Source: Limnanthes douglasii subsp. nivea
Taxonomy: Eukaryota > Streptophyta > Magnoliopsida > Brassicales > Limnanthaceae
Direction: 5' to 3'
Length of the DNA stretch: 64,000 nt
Assembly: GCA_036936605.1 (NCBI GenBank)
Contig: JAUPFV010000002.1
Location: 163,114,813-163,178,812, forward strand
Position 1 is the stretch's first letter. Each line of letters begins with the position of its first letter. The notes under the pieces were generated by a model, which was given only the letters and a program-made list of their open reading frames with translations, did no database searches and was not told the origin of the DNA. The translations under genes and the position numbers were made by a program. Shown piece after piece: positions 1 through 10,220 of this stretch.

Positions 1-1590
1 TGTTGTATCGTTCTTTTTGACGAGGAAAACCCAAGTCCGTGTACAACCTTTTCATTGTATTTAAACGCAAATAAAAAAAAACCTCTGCATTTTGAGAGGA
101 ATCTTATCATTACGAACCAAGACCCATAACTACCCTAGGTCAAATGAGTCCCCAAAGGTGTGGTAAAATTCGGGCACCATGTCCGCCAAGACTACTTTTG
201 TATACCCGGTGTCTGACTTGGTAGATACGTCATATATTATTTATCCTTTACGTGTGCCTCTTGTACAATCCTTCTCCATCTTAAATCATTTAAAAACGCT
301 CCATGTTTAACAAGATATTGTGATGATACATTATGTTCTTATAGATGAGCAACATAGCATCACACATGGGCATCTTGCTCATTTTTCAACACTTCAAGCC
401 CGGTAGTATAAAAACTTTGCACCGTCCAAATCTGCCGGCCAACCTTTCCGCTTCCGCGTTTGCCTCCTTAGTTTTGATTGTGACTTTTAGCTTAACAGTC
501 CGAAGAGAGAAAAAATAAGAGAGTTTGGCCATCTGGCTGGCCTACAAGTTATGCATAATGTTGAAGGCATTATAGATGTTATGAAACAAAGAAAAAGATG
601 TAATGATACTAGCTATTTGTTCTTTGCCAAAGGAAAACAGAATATGATATTACCTCGAGTCCCACAGTTATAAGACGGGCGATATACTTTATTAAGGGTC
701 TCCCAACGACCATTGTATGGTCAACGTTAGGAAAGGCTAAGCATGGAACAATCTCACCAAAATGTTCGAAGAACATAGGACTCACTGATGGTGACTTATC
801 CAGACGAGACTAACTGATCGTCCATTTAAAACGTTTTGGTTGATCCTTTGGAATATGGTCGGCAATCAGATCAATGATTGGGTTTGTCTCATTCGTGGTA
901 CCTCTCCGAGTATTACGATGGATTTGGGCAGTTCTTATTTTAGCATGGTCTGACTTCCGACAATTTCCAATTTTATTTCATCCTCCGATACATTCCAAAT
1001 CCTCTTTGGGTGTAAAAAAACTCTTCAGACCGCACCATTTTGTCAGATACTTAGTTTGGACCGAAAAAAATTAGAGTTGCCATATGTGTGGACATTGTCA
1101 TGAAAATTAGAGTTTCAATCCCTACTTCTTTTCTTTTGGTCATTTCTTTGACCCTGCATTGTCTGACTCATTCTGGAGACACACCATACGAGCCGTTGAG
1201 ACCTCGTTATTATTTATATGGAATGAACCATAATGCATTTATTTATTGAACATTTGTTTTTACTATTTTGGGCCAAAACACTGCTTTGTAGCTACCTTAT
1301 GGGTTTCTCACCAACTCCTCAGTGAGTGATCTATTCCACTTCGCAGCTCTTTCAGGTCGTGGAAGTCTACATCTTGCTAAATATAATCCCCTGTCATCAC
1401 TCCTTAGGCCGGCTTATTGACTGATGCTTCCCGGTTACTCACGACCAATCAAAACTTAATCTTATAACAATTATACGGGGTCATAAGATTATGGAAGACT
1501 GTATACCAAACACCATTGGAATATTGGGCCATCATTTTACGGTGTTTCTTGCCATTTATGGCAGCCATCTCGATACACCTCACAGATTTA

Positions 1591-1680
1591 TGTCGAACAA
1601 AATACAGGTTAGTATAATGGTACAACTATATGTGGAACAAAATACAGGTTAGTATTATGGTACGGCTATATGTGGAACAA
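1591..1680. repeat. Tandem repeat, 40-bp unit, 2.25 copies
   Basis: A 40-bp unit beginning tgtcgaacaaaatacagg starts at 1591 and again, nearly identical, at 1631. A third partial copy of 10 bases starts at 1671. Replication slippage is the likely origin; no function is visible. Confidence 0.8.
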
Positions 1681-2032
1681 TTTTTAAAAATTCTCGGTGG
1701 ACATCAGTCCCGACGTATCCGTTGATAAACTCCTCCTAGAATCGGCACTCTGAAATAGGATAGGGATAACTTTGCAACCAGGAACCCAAAAGGATTCAAG
1801 GATCAAAGGATGTGGATCGATAGGTCACACAAAGGTTGTGGAAAGGCCTTTGATATTCCAACTGATCTTCCTTTGGATATGACGCACCAAATGAAGAACA
1901 GGTTTTCTTGTGGATATTACACACCAACAAGAGAAGAATAAAACTTAAGAAGTTTTTTCAGAATCAAAGATAGTCTAACCATTAGAATTCTGAGTACATA
2001 GTTTTTATAGGAGAAAGAACTAGCATTGAACA

Positions 2033-2104
2033 CAATTAAGGCTGTTCTTAGAAACATAATGCATGCCTCTAAAACAATTAAGGCTTTTCTTGGAAACAAA
2101 ATGC
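2033..2104. repeat. Tandem repeat, 42-bp unit, about 1.7 copies
   Basis: caattaaggctgttcttaga starts at 2033, and a close copy with a few substitutions starts at 2075. Read on the minus strand this gives a short repetitive peptide that looks like chance, not a gene. Confidence 0.65.
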
Positions 2105-2334
2105 TTTAATATTGAAAATACAAAGTATTAATGATATAAGCTGGAAATCAGACCCTTCCCTCCTTCAAGGACGTGGCTTTTGGTGTAGATGGGCCTTGGG
2201 CTTTTATTTCAACAAATGGGCAATGGTGAAGTGAAACAATTACCTCATTAAAAACCTTGTCAAGAAAACCCATTGGGACAAAACTTGAACACGGGAAAAA
2301 GAGTACAATCGAGACACTTTCTCATTTGTTGAAA

Positions 2335-2625
2335 TCAATTAGCTTGAATCAAGACCAAAGTGGTTTGACAAGCGTTTCCACCATACTTGCTGTTTTGATC
2401 ACGTGGATTCTCTAGTTGATTAAGCAATCCTCCAACAACTTTGTTAAATTTTTTTGCTCTTGATCGAGTTGTTGGACCACCCGGTAAAATAAGAATATCT
2501 TCAACTTCAAGCTCATCTTCTTTCTCAAGTTGTTCATCTGGTTCTTGCACATTTCCATGTTCTAAGCTCCTTGTGTAATCTAGGATCACATCATCCGTGC
2601 TTCTGCTCATATTTACTGGTCTCAA
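2335..2625 (-). pseudogene. C-terminal tail of a Ty3/gypsy polyprotein (fragment)
   Basis: This 96-residue open stretch has an acidic linker rich in Glu and Asp, followed by GGPTTRSRAKKF. That short Gly-Pro-x-Thr-Arg-Ser-Arg-Ala-Lys tail is typical of the end of pol in some plant gypsy polyproteins. No integrase or reverse transcriptase is attached, so it is a fragment. It directly abuts the 3' LTR end of copia B at 2638, so copia B may have inserted into an older gypsy. The following bases (2150-2335), with a cctcattaaaaaccttg segment, may be that gypsy's 3' region. This is a motif-only assignment. Confidence 0.5.
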
Positions 2626-2637
2626 AATCTTGCTTTT

Positions 2638-2653
2638 TGTATCAAGTATGATT
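2638..2653 (-). repeat. Outer 16 bp of the copia B 3' LTR, cut off by the MULE
   Basis: tgtatcaagtatgatt matches the first 16 bases of the intact copia B LTR at 22627 (tgtatcaaatatgatt). The rest of this LTR resumes at 18084, beyond the MULE. The last nine bases, agtatgatt, are the left target-site duplication of the MULE. Confidence 0.8.
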
Positions 2654-2947
2654 GGGTAAAAAGCACTGTTAGTCCCCCATGTTTACCATTTGTATCAACA
2701 TAGTTCTCTTCCTTCATCTCTGCATAAAACACATCTTATTCGTTTTAATAATTTGCAAATATAGTCCCCGCACATGTGAAGCATGAGAGATTGACACGTG
2801 GCATCAAATTTTGTTGCAAGATTCGTCCTCCAATTTTTGACCAAAAATACCTCTGCCCATGCCAAATAAGACCAACTCAGATTTACCATTTACCCACCAC
2901 GGGTCTGTTTCTCTTTCTAACCAGTAGTAAAGAATTTCTCTCTATGC
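2654..2947 (+). repeat. MULE left terminal inverted repeat
   Basis: It starts GGGTAAAAAGCACTGTTAGT and runs to about 2947, just before the aquaporin fragment. It matches the right arm in inverted orientation over nearly its whole length, including the cacatgtgaagc block near 2773 and the cccaccacg block near 2895. The inner edge is set where the two arms diverge. Confidence 0.85.
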
Positions 2948-2949
2948 AG

Positions 2950-3312
2950 GTGGTCATATAAACCGAGCAGTGACATTGAAATCGCTAAACTGTTTACTTT
3001 TTTGGATTTGTTGTAGGTGGTCATATAAACCCAACAGTGACATTCGGTTTGTTTTTGGCACGGAAAGTGTCGTTGGTTCGAGCAGTGATGTACATGGTGG
3101 CTCAGTGTTTTGGAGCGATATGCGGTGTGGGTTTTGCAAAGCTTTTCAGTGTGCGTACTACACCAGGTACGCCGGTGGAGTCAACCAACTTGGCCCCGAT
3201 TACAACGTCAGCGTTCGGTTGGGTGCTGAAATCATTGAGACTTTCGTTCTTGTCTACACCGTCTTCTCCGCCACTGATCCTAAAAGAAGTGCTAGAGACT
3301 CCCATGTCCCTA
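2950..3312 (+). pseudogene. Captured PIP aquaporin fragment (PIP2-like, start of exon 2)
   Basis: From 3017 the plus strand reads [13 protein letters not shown], then LARKVSL, MYMVAQC and GAICGVG: loop B and the following helices of plant plasma-membrane aquaporins, which conduct water and small neutral solutes. After a frameshift near 3140 it continues as [26 protein letters not shown] and [14 protein letters not shown], and then stops matching near 3312. The KAFQ..YY spacing is closer to PIP2 than PIP1. The NPA pore motif is altered to NPT. The match starts right after ttgtag (acceptor AG at 3015-3016), which is where known PIP intron 1 ends, so genomic DNA was captured. A second, shorter copy of this junction lies at 2949-2978. 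It is cargo of the MULE, lacks the rest of the gene, and cannot encode a channel. Confidence 0.93.
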
Positions 3313-3582
3313 TAAGCTCACTCTTTTCGCTCTCTTCACTTCACCGTTGAAGTTTCTCTTTGATAAGGGAGTAGGCACCCACAACCAGTATAAAGAATAC
3401 GCATCAAACCAAGTGGAGGAAAAGAAGAGCAGAGCAAGACTCAGACCACCAGAGTAGGGCAGTTTGGATTCGAGCAGGACCGCATAAAGTAGGAAGAGAA
3501 GAAAGGCTTTAAAGGAGGACGAGACAATCAATCAGAGCAGAAGAGTTACCCAATCCGAGCAGAAGAGATACGATGGAGAGCG

Positions 3583-3746
3583 CGCTCGAACTCACGTCGA
3601 GCAGACCTCGATTGAAAGCACGCTCGCTCGGCCAAAGCCAGTTGAAGACTTATCCGTGCCCGGCCGCTCGAACTCACATCGAGCAGGCCTCGATTAAAAG
3701 CACACTCGCTCGACCAAAGCTAGTTGAAGACTTATCCGCGCCTGGC
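3583..3746 (+). repeat. 82-bp tandem repeat in the gypsy A LTR (2 copies)
   Basis: A unit starting cgctcgaactcac at 3583 recurs at 3665 with about a dozen differences. It contains ctcgctcg and gaagacttatccg blocks. Such subrepeats in the U3 part of an LTR often sit in the enhancer region; that role is an inference here. Confidence 0.85.
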
Positions 3747-4022
3747 CACAGTCAAGTGAAGCACGATCAAGGGCAAGCATGCTCAAGGGATGTGATGTGC
3801 AATGTCGCTCGACCGAAAGCAAACTGACATCAGACTTGACCCGAGCGGACATGACGAACTCGATTCTATTTTGTAGACTATATTAAAGGCTGGAAATCAA
3901 AGAGGAGTCAACAATCAAACATCAAAGGACCATAATTAAAGGGATTAGTTTTAATTAATGTAACGGCGGCCGCAGCCCATTAAATGTTTATATTTAATGA
4001 AGGGGGTTACGGTTTAGAATAG

Positions 4023-4030
4023 TATAAATA
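4023..4030 (+). promoter_or_regulatory. TATA box of the gypsy A 5' LTR
   Basis: tataaata lies about 100 bases before the LTR end, the usual place for an LTR promoter, within agtataaatagaagg. Confidence 0.6.
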
Positions 4031-4132
4031 GAAGGGGAATGATTTTGTAAAGGGAGAATTTTCTATCTTCTCGAATTATAAAACTTACTACTTTGGCAGA
4101 TTCGTTGTTTTCGACTTTTCCTTAATCATTTT

Positions 4133-4150
4133 TGGCGCTGTCTGTGGAAA
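4133..4150 (+). other. Gypsy A primer-binding site
   Basis: tggcgctgtctgtggaaa begins four bases after the LTR end. The TGGCGC(C/T)GTCTGTGG form is common after the 5' LTR of plant Tat-like elements, where it pairs with a tRNA 3' end to prime minus-strand synthesis. Gypsy D, gypsy E and the 12229-18011 element have close relatives of it. Confidence 0.7.
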
Positions 4151-4173
4151 CGTCAAAAGTAATTTTTTTTCTA

Positions 4174-5570
4174 ATGGTAGTAACTCGATATGGGATTGAT
4201 ATTGAACCAAACGAGAGACGTATCACCATGACCAGCCCCAACCATGTCGCCAATCCTGATGCAGGGCCAACTCTACCTCCTCCATCTAACCACAACACCC
4301 TATAAGAGGTCTTGCGCAGAGGCGCTCCGAATCTGGTTGACCCACCTGTGGCACCAGCCATCAAAGTCCTGGTCGCTAACCTGATTGATCAGAACCTACC
4401 ACCTAGCTTGCCACATGACACAACGGAAGTTCAGCGATTGGAGCCCCAGATTTTGATGATGCAAGAAGCCCAAGGTAAAGCAAATCGCCACCAATAAGCC
4501 AGGGACATAGCAAACAAGGTAACCATGGCGGAACTCCAGGGAGCTGTCAACGCGGTAACGTCAAAAATGCGTTCAAACGACCACCAGCACCCACCCAAGT
4601 CGGTCATCGAGGTAATTTGAGCAGCAGTACGGGAAGGATCCTCCAAACGGGGCAACTCGGTGAAGGTATAGGAGACAGCAGCGGGCAAAAACGACAAAAG
4701 CAGCCCGTGCATAGGGACGAAAAAAAAGCAGTGAGCGAGCAATATGACCATGTACACCCTACCATGGCCGCTTATGTCCTCAATGAATGGCGTTTTGCCG
4801 AAAAAATACTGGCCGCCCAGCTCCCACGAAAATTCGACCTTTTCCGATTGGAAGCTTATGATGGATCTGGGGACCCGGAACGGCACTTGGAACAGTTCAG
4901 AAATATTATGCTCACCTTCAATCCAGACGATGCTATGTTATGTAGGTCTCTTTCCATGAATCTTAAGGGTAATGCAATTGACTGGTTCAACAGTCTCCCC
5001 AAGAGTTCGATAAGCGACTTCGCAAGCCTCTGGAGCGCATTCAGGAACCGTTTCATGGGTAACAAGGAATTACGCCAAGATCCCAATTCTATCACAGACC
5101 TCTACCAAAAGAGGGGGGGGGGGGATCTCTCAAGGGCTACATCCGACGTTTCGTGCACGCCATGAATAAGCTTCCCGACCTAGCAAAAAATATGGTGGTC
5201 GCTTCCCACAAGGTAAGCTTTACGCTGATTTAGTTCGCTTCCCTTATGATAAAATAGGTGACCTCCTAGCCCGAACGGATCAGTTCATTAAGGTAGATGA
5301 CGCCACCAAACCCCTAACATCTTCAGGCGAGGCCACCCCCACAATCATTACCGACGACGAGGGCAGGAGCAGAACCCATATCGAGCGTCACCGGGAATCT
5401 CCGAGACGAACGGACGGCGATAGGGGAAGCGACCGACCCATAAGGGAATCTACAAGACCAGCAACCACCCCACGCCCGACTGTTTACAAAAATCCGGCAC
5501 GACAGTTTACGCCGCTCACAGAATCCATCTCTATAATTTACGACCGCTCTAGGGACATGATTCGATACTA
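4174..5570 (+). pseudogene. Gypsy A gag
   Basis: It opens at ATG 4174 and soon meets an in-frame stop. The recognisable capsid core is at 4617-5165: a PRKFDLF start, YDGSGDPERHLEQF, then NAIDWFNSLP and FRNRFMGNKELRQ, the Retrotrans_gag signature. A run of 12 G (5113-5124) breaks the frame, and the protein resumes as KGYIRRFVHAMNKLP in another frame. A basic, Arg/Pro-rich tail follows to about 5570. I see no zinc knuckle. Gag would form the cytoplasmic virus-like particle. Confidence 0.75.
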
Positions 5571-5981
5571 GGCTCCATGATCAATGTCTGCCCCAGGATA
5601 CAAGTGTTCAACTCGGCACTTCTGCACATACCACCATAACGATCACGATCACGCAACCAACAACTGTTGGCAACTCTAGGAAGAAATCCAAAGGTTGGTC
5701 GACAACGGCCTGCTAATCCAATTCGTACGGCAGCAGACTGCAGCGCATCAGAGCGACAACACAAAGAGTACTCACACCAAACAAGATGAGCTCTACCACT
5801 TCGAACGACATGGATGCCAAGTGAACCGGCCCGCCGGATCAGGAAAACAGCAGTGGATGCTCATTATCGCCGGATGCGGCTCTTTAGACTAGGCGGACCA
5901 TCAGAGATGAAAGCGGTCCAGAGATGATGAGCAGGTGCTGTCTGTACGAGTGCAGGCTTATATAGACACTATCGCAATCTG

Positions 5982-6415
5982 GTGGCTGACCTCGTCTTTA
6001 ACAACGACGATATGAGAGGTGTCGCCACGCCCCATGAGGACGCCCTGACAATAACCCTACATATCGACGGAGTTATGGTAACCAAAGTATTGGTCGACGG
6101 TGGCAGTTCGGCCAACATCATCTTCAAAACTAGCTATGAAAAAATGCTGGGGTCCCTCCATACAAACCCACGCAGCGCACTTTAACGGGGTACGATGGCA
6201 AAACCTCTCAGTGTATAGGGGAAGTCGAGCTACTAGTGAAGACAGGCTATGGGGCGACAAAGAAAGAGATCAACACCATCTTCCTCATATCAGAGAACCC
6301 TAGCCCATACCAAGCAATCATAGGTCGCCCATGGTTACACAGAATGGAAGCTACACTATGCATCTTTCGTCAACGTGTCAAATACCCGGTCGGAAATTCA
6401 ACATGAATAATCCGC
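5982..6415 (+). pseudogene. Gypsy A aspartic protease
   Basis: The first 67 residues hold the catalytic VDGGSSANIIF, the Tat-type variant of DTGSS. A frameshift near 6180 moves the rest (ELLVKTGYG and AIIGRPWL, the flap and C-terminal LG-like motif) into another frame. It would process the polyprotein. The Asp is intact but the frame is broken. Confidence 0.72.
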
Positions 6416-6475
6416 AGAGCAATTAGCTGGCGAGGGCGGTGCCCCTCAAACCACCAGCACCCCTCGCCCGACCTT

Positions 6476-7507
6476 ATGGACGACCCCCGTGATAGTGAAG
6501 AACATGACATCGAGCATGACAACGTCATTAGCGAAGCACTTGCCACGGGTCGCGTCCTACGCCTCGGCGCAAATTTGGAAACATGTTTTAAAACTTTATT
6601 ATTAGCTTTATTATGTAACAATCTAGATGTTTTTGCATGGACCGCGCAGGATATCAGACACATCGACCCAACTATTATATACCATGAGCTAAACATCGAC
6701 AGACAAGCCAAACCATTGAGACAAAAGCGCCGGTCTTTCTCAAACGATAAGTGGGCTGTCATCGCATCCGAAGTCGCCAAACTCCTTGGGCTCGGCTAGA
6801 TCCGCAGAGTTTGATATCCTACATGGATCGCAAATCCAGCGCTGGTAAAAAAGAAGAACATCGATTGGCGCATGTGCGTTGACTTCACCGATTTAAACAA
6901 AGCATGCCCCAAGGACGCCTATCCCCTCCCACGGATTGATCAGCTGGTGGACTCTGCGCCCTGTTGTGAGTACATGTCATTCATGGATGCATATTCAGGA
7001 TATAACCAAATTCGGATGCTCCCTCATGATGAAGAGCACACAACCTTCCAGACCGAGCGAAACCTTTATTGCTATACCATTATGTTGTTCGGACTAAAAA
7101 ACGCGGGGGCTACGTACCAGCGCCTCGTCAATCAAATTTTCAAAGATCAGTTAGGGTGTGACCTAGAAGCCTACATCGACGATATGATAGTCAAAACCAA
7201 CGACATCGACCGACACTTACGAGCATTACAAGATGTTCTCACCATCCTGCGTAATTATAATCTCAAGTTAAATCCACTCAAACGTTCTTTTGGGGTCTGA
7301 ACGAACAAATTTTTGGGTTATCTGATCAGTAAGAAAGGTATCGAGGCCGACCCCGCACAATTACATGCGTTATTGCAGATGTCGCCCCCCTTCCAGCAAC
7401 AAAGAAGTCCAATGCCTCACCGCCCGCCTTGCGGCCTTGTCCACGTTTATATCCAAAGCCTTGGACAAAAGCCACCCGTTCTTTGGAGTACTATGAGGCA
7501 CCAATAA
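6476..7507 (+). pseudogene. Gypsy A reverse transcriptase
   Basis: The N-terminal stretch (6476-6799) includes LDVFAWTAQD and KRRSFSNDKW. After a stop at 6797-6799 come MCVDFTDLNKACPKD, MDAYSGYNQI, MLFGLKNAGATYQRLV and the catalytic YIDDM near 7171-7185. The C-terminal thumb starts LGYLISKKGIEADP after another stop (TGA near 7300). The WRM.VDFTDLN.ACPKD motif is typical of plant Ty3/gypsy. The catalytic aspartates are intact; at least two stops inactivate it. Confidence 0.85.
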
Positions 7508-7539
7508 ATTCTCCTGGAATAGTGAATATGATACCGCCT

Positions 7540-8385
7540 ACCCTACCTCTCCTGAAATCCTTACGGCCCTAGAGCTCGGCGACCCCCTATACTTATACTT
7601 GGCAATCTCCGCCTATGCTGTCATCGCGGTCTTGGTTAAGGAAATCAACAAGAGTCAACTCCCGATTTACTATACTAGCAAATTACTGGCCGATGCCGAA
7701 ATACGCTACAGTTGGAAAAGCTCGCTCTGGGTTTGGTGGTAGTTGCGCGCAAAATGCGGCAATATTTCCAAAGCCACACCATCACAGTCCGAACATCCTC
7801 CATGCTGCGTACCGTACTACACAACTCCAACACTTCGGGGAGCCTTACTAAATGGTCTATCGAACTCGGGGAGTACGACATCCGGTTCGAACCATGTCGA
7901 GCAATCAAGGGCCAAGCCGTATCTGACTTCATAACCGAATTCTCCACCCCACGACCACCTGGTGACAACACCGATTCCCCCGCGGATAGGAGTTCCCGGA
8001 CCCTCGAAGTCGACGGTGCATCTTCCACCTCAAAGGGTGGGGCAGACATTCTTTTACAAATACCAAGAGGAGATCAAATCAAGCAAGACATCAGATTCAA
8101 CTTCCCAACAACAAATAACGAGGCAGAATACAAGACCGTTATTGGAGGCATGCGTCTAGCACATATTTGTGGTGCGACCGACATCCGCGTGCGGTCGGAC
8201 TCCCAGCTAGTTATCAATCAGGCTAAAGGTATTTTTGACACCAAGCAGGACGCCACCAAAACTTACTTTGCAATGCTCAAGGAAGTCAAAGCAGAATTCC
8301 ACTCAGTCTAGATACCCCGCATCGCTAACTCCACCGCTGACGCCTTAGCCAAAGCAGCAGCGGCGTCGGATCACCCTTTCCTTAT
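7540..8385 (+). pseudogene. Gypsy A RNase H region
   Basis: It holds the RT-linked RNase H (LYLYLAISAYAV, QLPIYYTSKLL) and then a second RNase H-like domain: LEVDGASS..GGAD, TNNEAEYKTVIGGMRLA, RVRSDSQLVINQ, ending ANSTADALAKAA near 8380. The D-E-D residues are visible. Frame changes near 7710 and a stop near 8310 break it. An archaeal-type second RNase H is a known feature of the Tat/Ogre lineage. Confidence 0.72.
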
Positions 8386-8499
8386 TACTCAGGAAGTTCC
8401 AAGTACGGCCCATTTCAGACAGGAATCTCAAGTATTTTCGGTCAGTAATAACCACGACTGACGCATCCCCTTCATAGAGTATCTCACCCATGGCAAAAT

Positions 8500-9740
8500 A
8501 CCACAAGATAAGGCTTTTGACCGCGCATTCCAGGTCAAAGCGGCCAAATATTTCCTACTTGACAACACTCTATACAGAAAGAGCGCCACCCGACCACTCC
8601 TTCGTTGCCTAAACAAAGAGAAAGCCTCATTAGTCATTCATGATTTACATGCCAGCAACTCTGGAGCACACTGCGGCCACCGAAGCCTCATTCGCCGTTT
8701 CCTCCTTGCAGGATTTTACTATCCCGACCTCGCTGCGGATGCCGAACACCTAGTTCAGCAATGTCATGCATGTCAGCAACATGCTAACTCTACCCATAGG
8801 TCGGGCGAGCCAATGAAAGCTAGCCATATCCCTTGCCCCTTCGACAAATGGGGGATCGACCTCGTCAGACAGTTACCGATGGCTACAGGCAAACGAAAAT
8901 TCATCATTGTCGCGGTCGACTACTTCACCAAATGGGTAGAAGCCAAAGAACTGGCGCGCACCCGATCCCAGGAGGTATGTGACTTCATTCACAACAAAAT
9001 ACTCACACGCTTTCGCATACCACAAGTCCCGATGATGGACAATGGACCCCAATTCAACAACAAAGCACTCACCATTTTTTGCGATAAGTTTGGCATCACG
9101 CAACATTTCAGACAAGTGGAAGTTACCAATCGTACCATTCTCGACGGTATCAAGAAAAAACGTGACTAAGGTTGGTCAGACAAACTAGCCGACGTATTAT
9201 GGGCGTACTGAACAACACCAAGGGCCACCACGGGTGCGACTCCATTTTCTCTAGTCTATGGAACTGAAGCCGTTGTACCAGCTGAAATACTGATCCCCTC
9301 CCACCGAGTCACTATTTATTCTGAAACAGATAACGACGCAGGACGAGCTGCAGACAACGATTTGATTGAGGAAAAGCGCGACTAAGCACGCATACACGTT
9401 GAGCATTACAGAAGCCTTATGCGTATCCGCTTTAATTCCCGACTTCGACCTCAGGCTCTTCACGTTGGCGATCTCGTCATTAAAAAGATTTTCAGGGAGT
9501 GGACGACCAAAAATTGGGCAAGTTGTGTCCTAACTGGGACGGGTCGTACACCATCATCGCCAAGGGCCATCACGGAGCGTTCCGTCTTGTTGATGTTGAG
9601 GGCAAAAGCCCTAAAGTACCCATGGAATATAAGTCATCTCAAATTATACCACCCTACAATGTAACGCTAGTTGATGCGCTCTTTTTCCCTTCTGATGACG
9701 CAGAAGGGTTTTTTAATGAGGCATCTACTTACTTATTCAT
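8500..9740 (+). pseudogene. Gypsy A integrase
   Basis: The zinc-binding part reads H-x-H (HCGHRSL, near 8674) and CHACQQHA (near 8763). The catalytic core has GIDL, VDYFTKWVEAKEL, DNGPQFNN and EVTNRTILDG, with D, D and E visible. About a dozen residues that normally lie between the QHF motif and VEVTNR are missing near 9113. The C-terminal part ([20 protein letters not shown], then GDLVIKK and KLGKLCPNWDG.Y) runs to about 9740 in several frames. It would insert cDNA into the genome; it is inactive here. Confidence 0.8.
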
Positions 9741-9749
9741 CAATAACAT

Positions 9750-10200
9750 TTACTGTTTTCGCCAACTGTGCTTATACTTATTTTCTGTAACTCCACCATA
9801 GGGTCATGGACCACTCCTAAAAGGCTAGGCAATGGGGCTATACCGTGCCACACTTAGACAAGTTCTAATAAATATGACAAATGGGCTAACTGGCCACGCC
9901 CGTTGGGCTATGTTAACGGGCCATTATGTGCTCAATATCGCACTCAGGTATTATTAAACGCAAACTACTCTAATCTCACTGGGTTACGCAATTGGCCGAA
10001 CCGATCGCTCCACGAACTCAGCTATGGTCACTTTGTTAACAATAAGTTACGCAATGAGCCCTACTATGCTCGATCTTACAGAAAAAGTTCATTCTTAGAA
10101 CAAAGTAAAAGTATAAACCCGCGCCATGGAGAATTAACGGATCAACATACACATTTAAAATTACATGACTAAATCAAGTCTTTGTCAATACAAAAATAAA
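9750..10200. other. Non-coding 3' region of gypsy A
   Basis: This lies between the integrase tail and the antisense gene. No motif or repeat stands out. The short open stretch at 9903-10172 has no recognisable domain and looks like chance. Confidence 0.5.
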
Positions 10201-10220
10201 GTTTTTCAAGTTTTCCTACA

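Larger units (their letters stand above)
1..2150. other. Unresolved intergenic or ancient repeat-derived DNA
   Basis: No coding region, LTR boundary or RNA gene could be recognised here. The longest open stretch (874-1074, plus) is hydrophobic and basic, has no motif I know, and looks like chance. Two short tandem duplications (1591-1680 and 2033-2104) are listed separately. The stretch is probably old transposon debris flanking the copia B and MULE complex. Confidence 0.5.
3316..4128 (+). repeat. Gypsy A 5' LTR
   Basis: The right edge (aatca at 4124-4128) is set by the primer-binding site a few bases further on. The left edge is only estimated from where the aquaporin match ends, since no 3' LTR is available for comparison. 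It holds a TATA box (4023) and two copies of an 82-bp repeat. Confidence 0.6.

Noticed and set aside
4431..4886. 151-residue minus-strand open frame with hydrophobic stretches
   Set aside because: Opposite to the gypsy A gag region; no domain was recognised and gag motifs on the plus strand explain the conservation.
5100..5165. Programmed frameshift in gypsy A gag at the G run
   Set aside because: Many other frame breaks and stops occur in the element, so simple slippage or mutation is the better explanation.
6370..6780. 136-residue minus-strand open frame
   Set aside because: It overlaps the start of the gypsy A reverse transcriptase, which has clear motifs on the plus strand.
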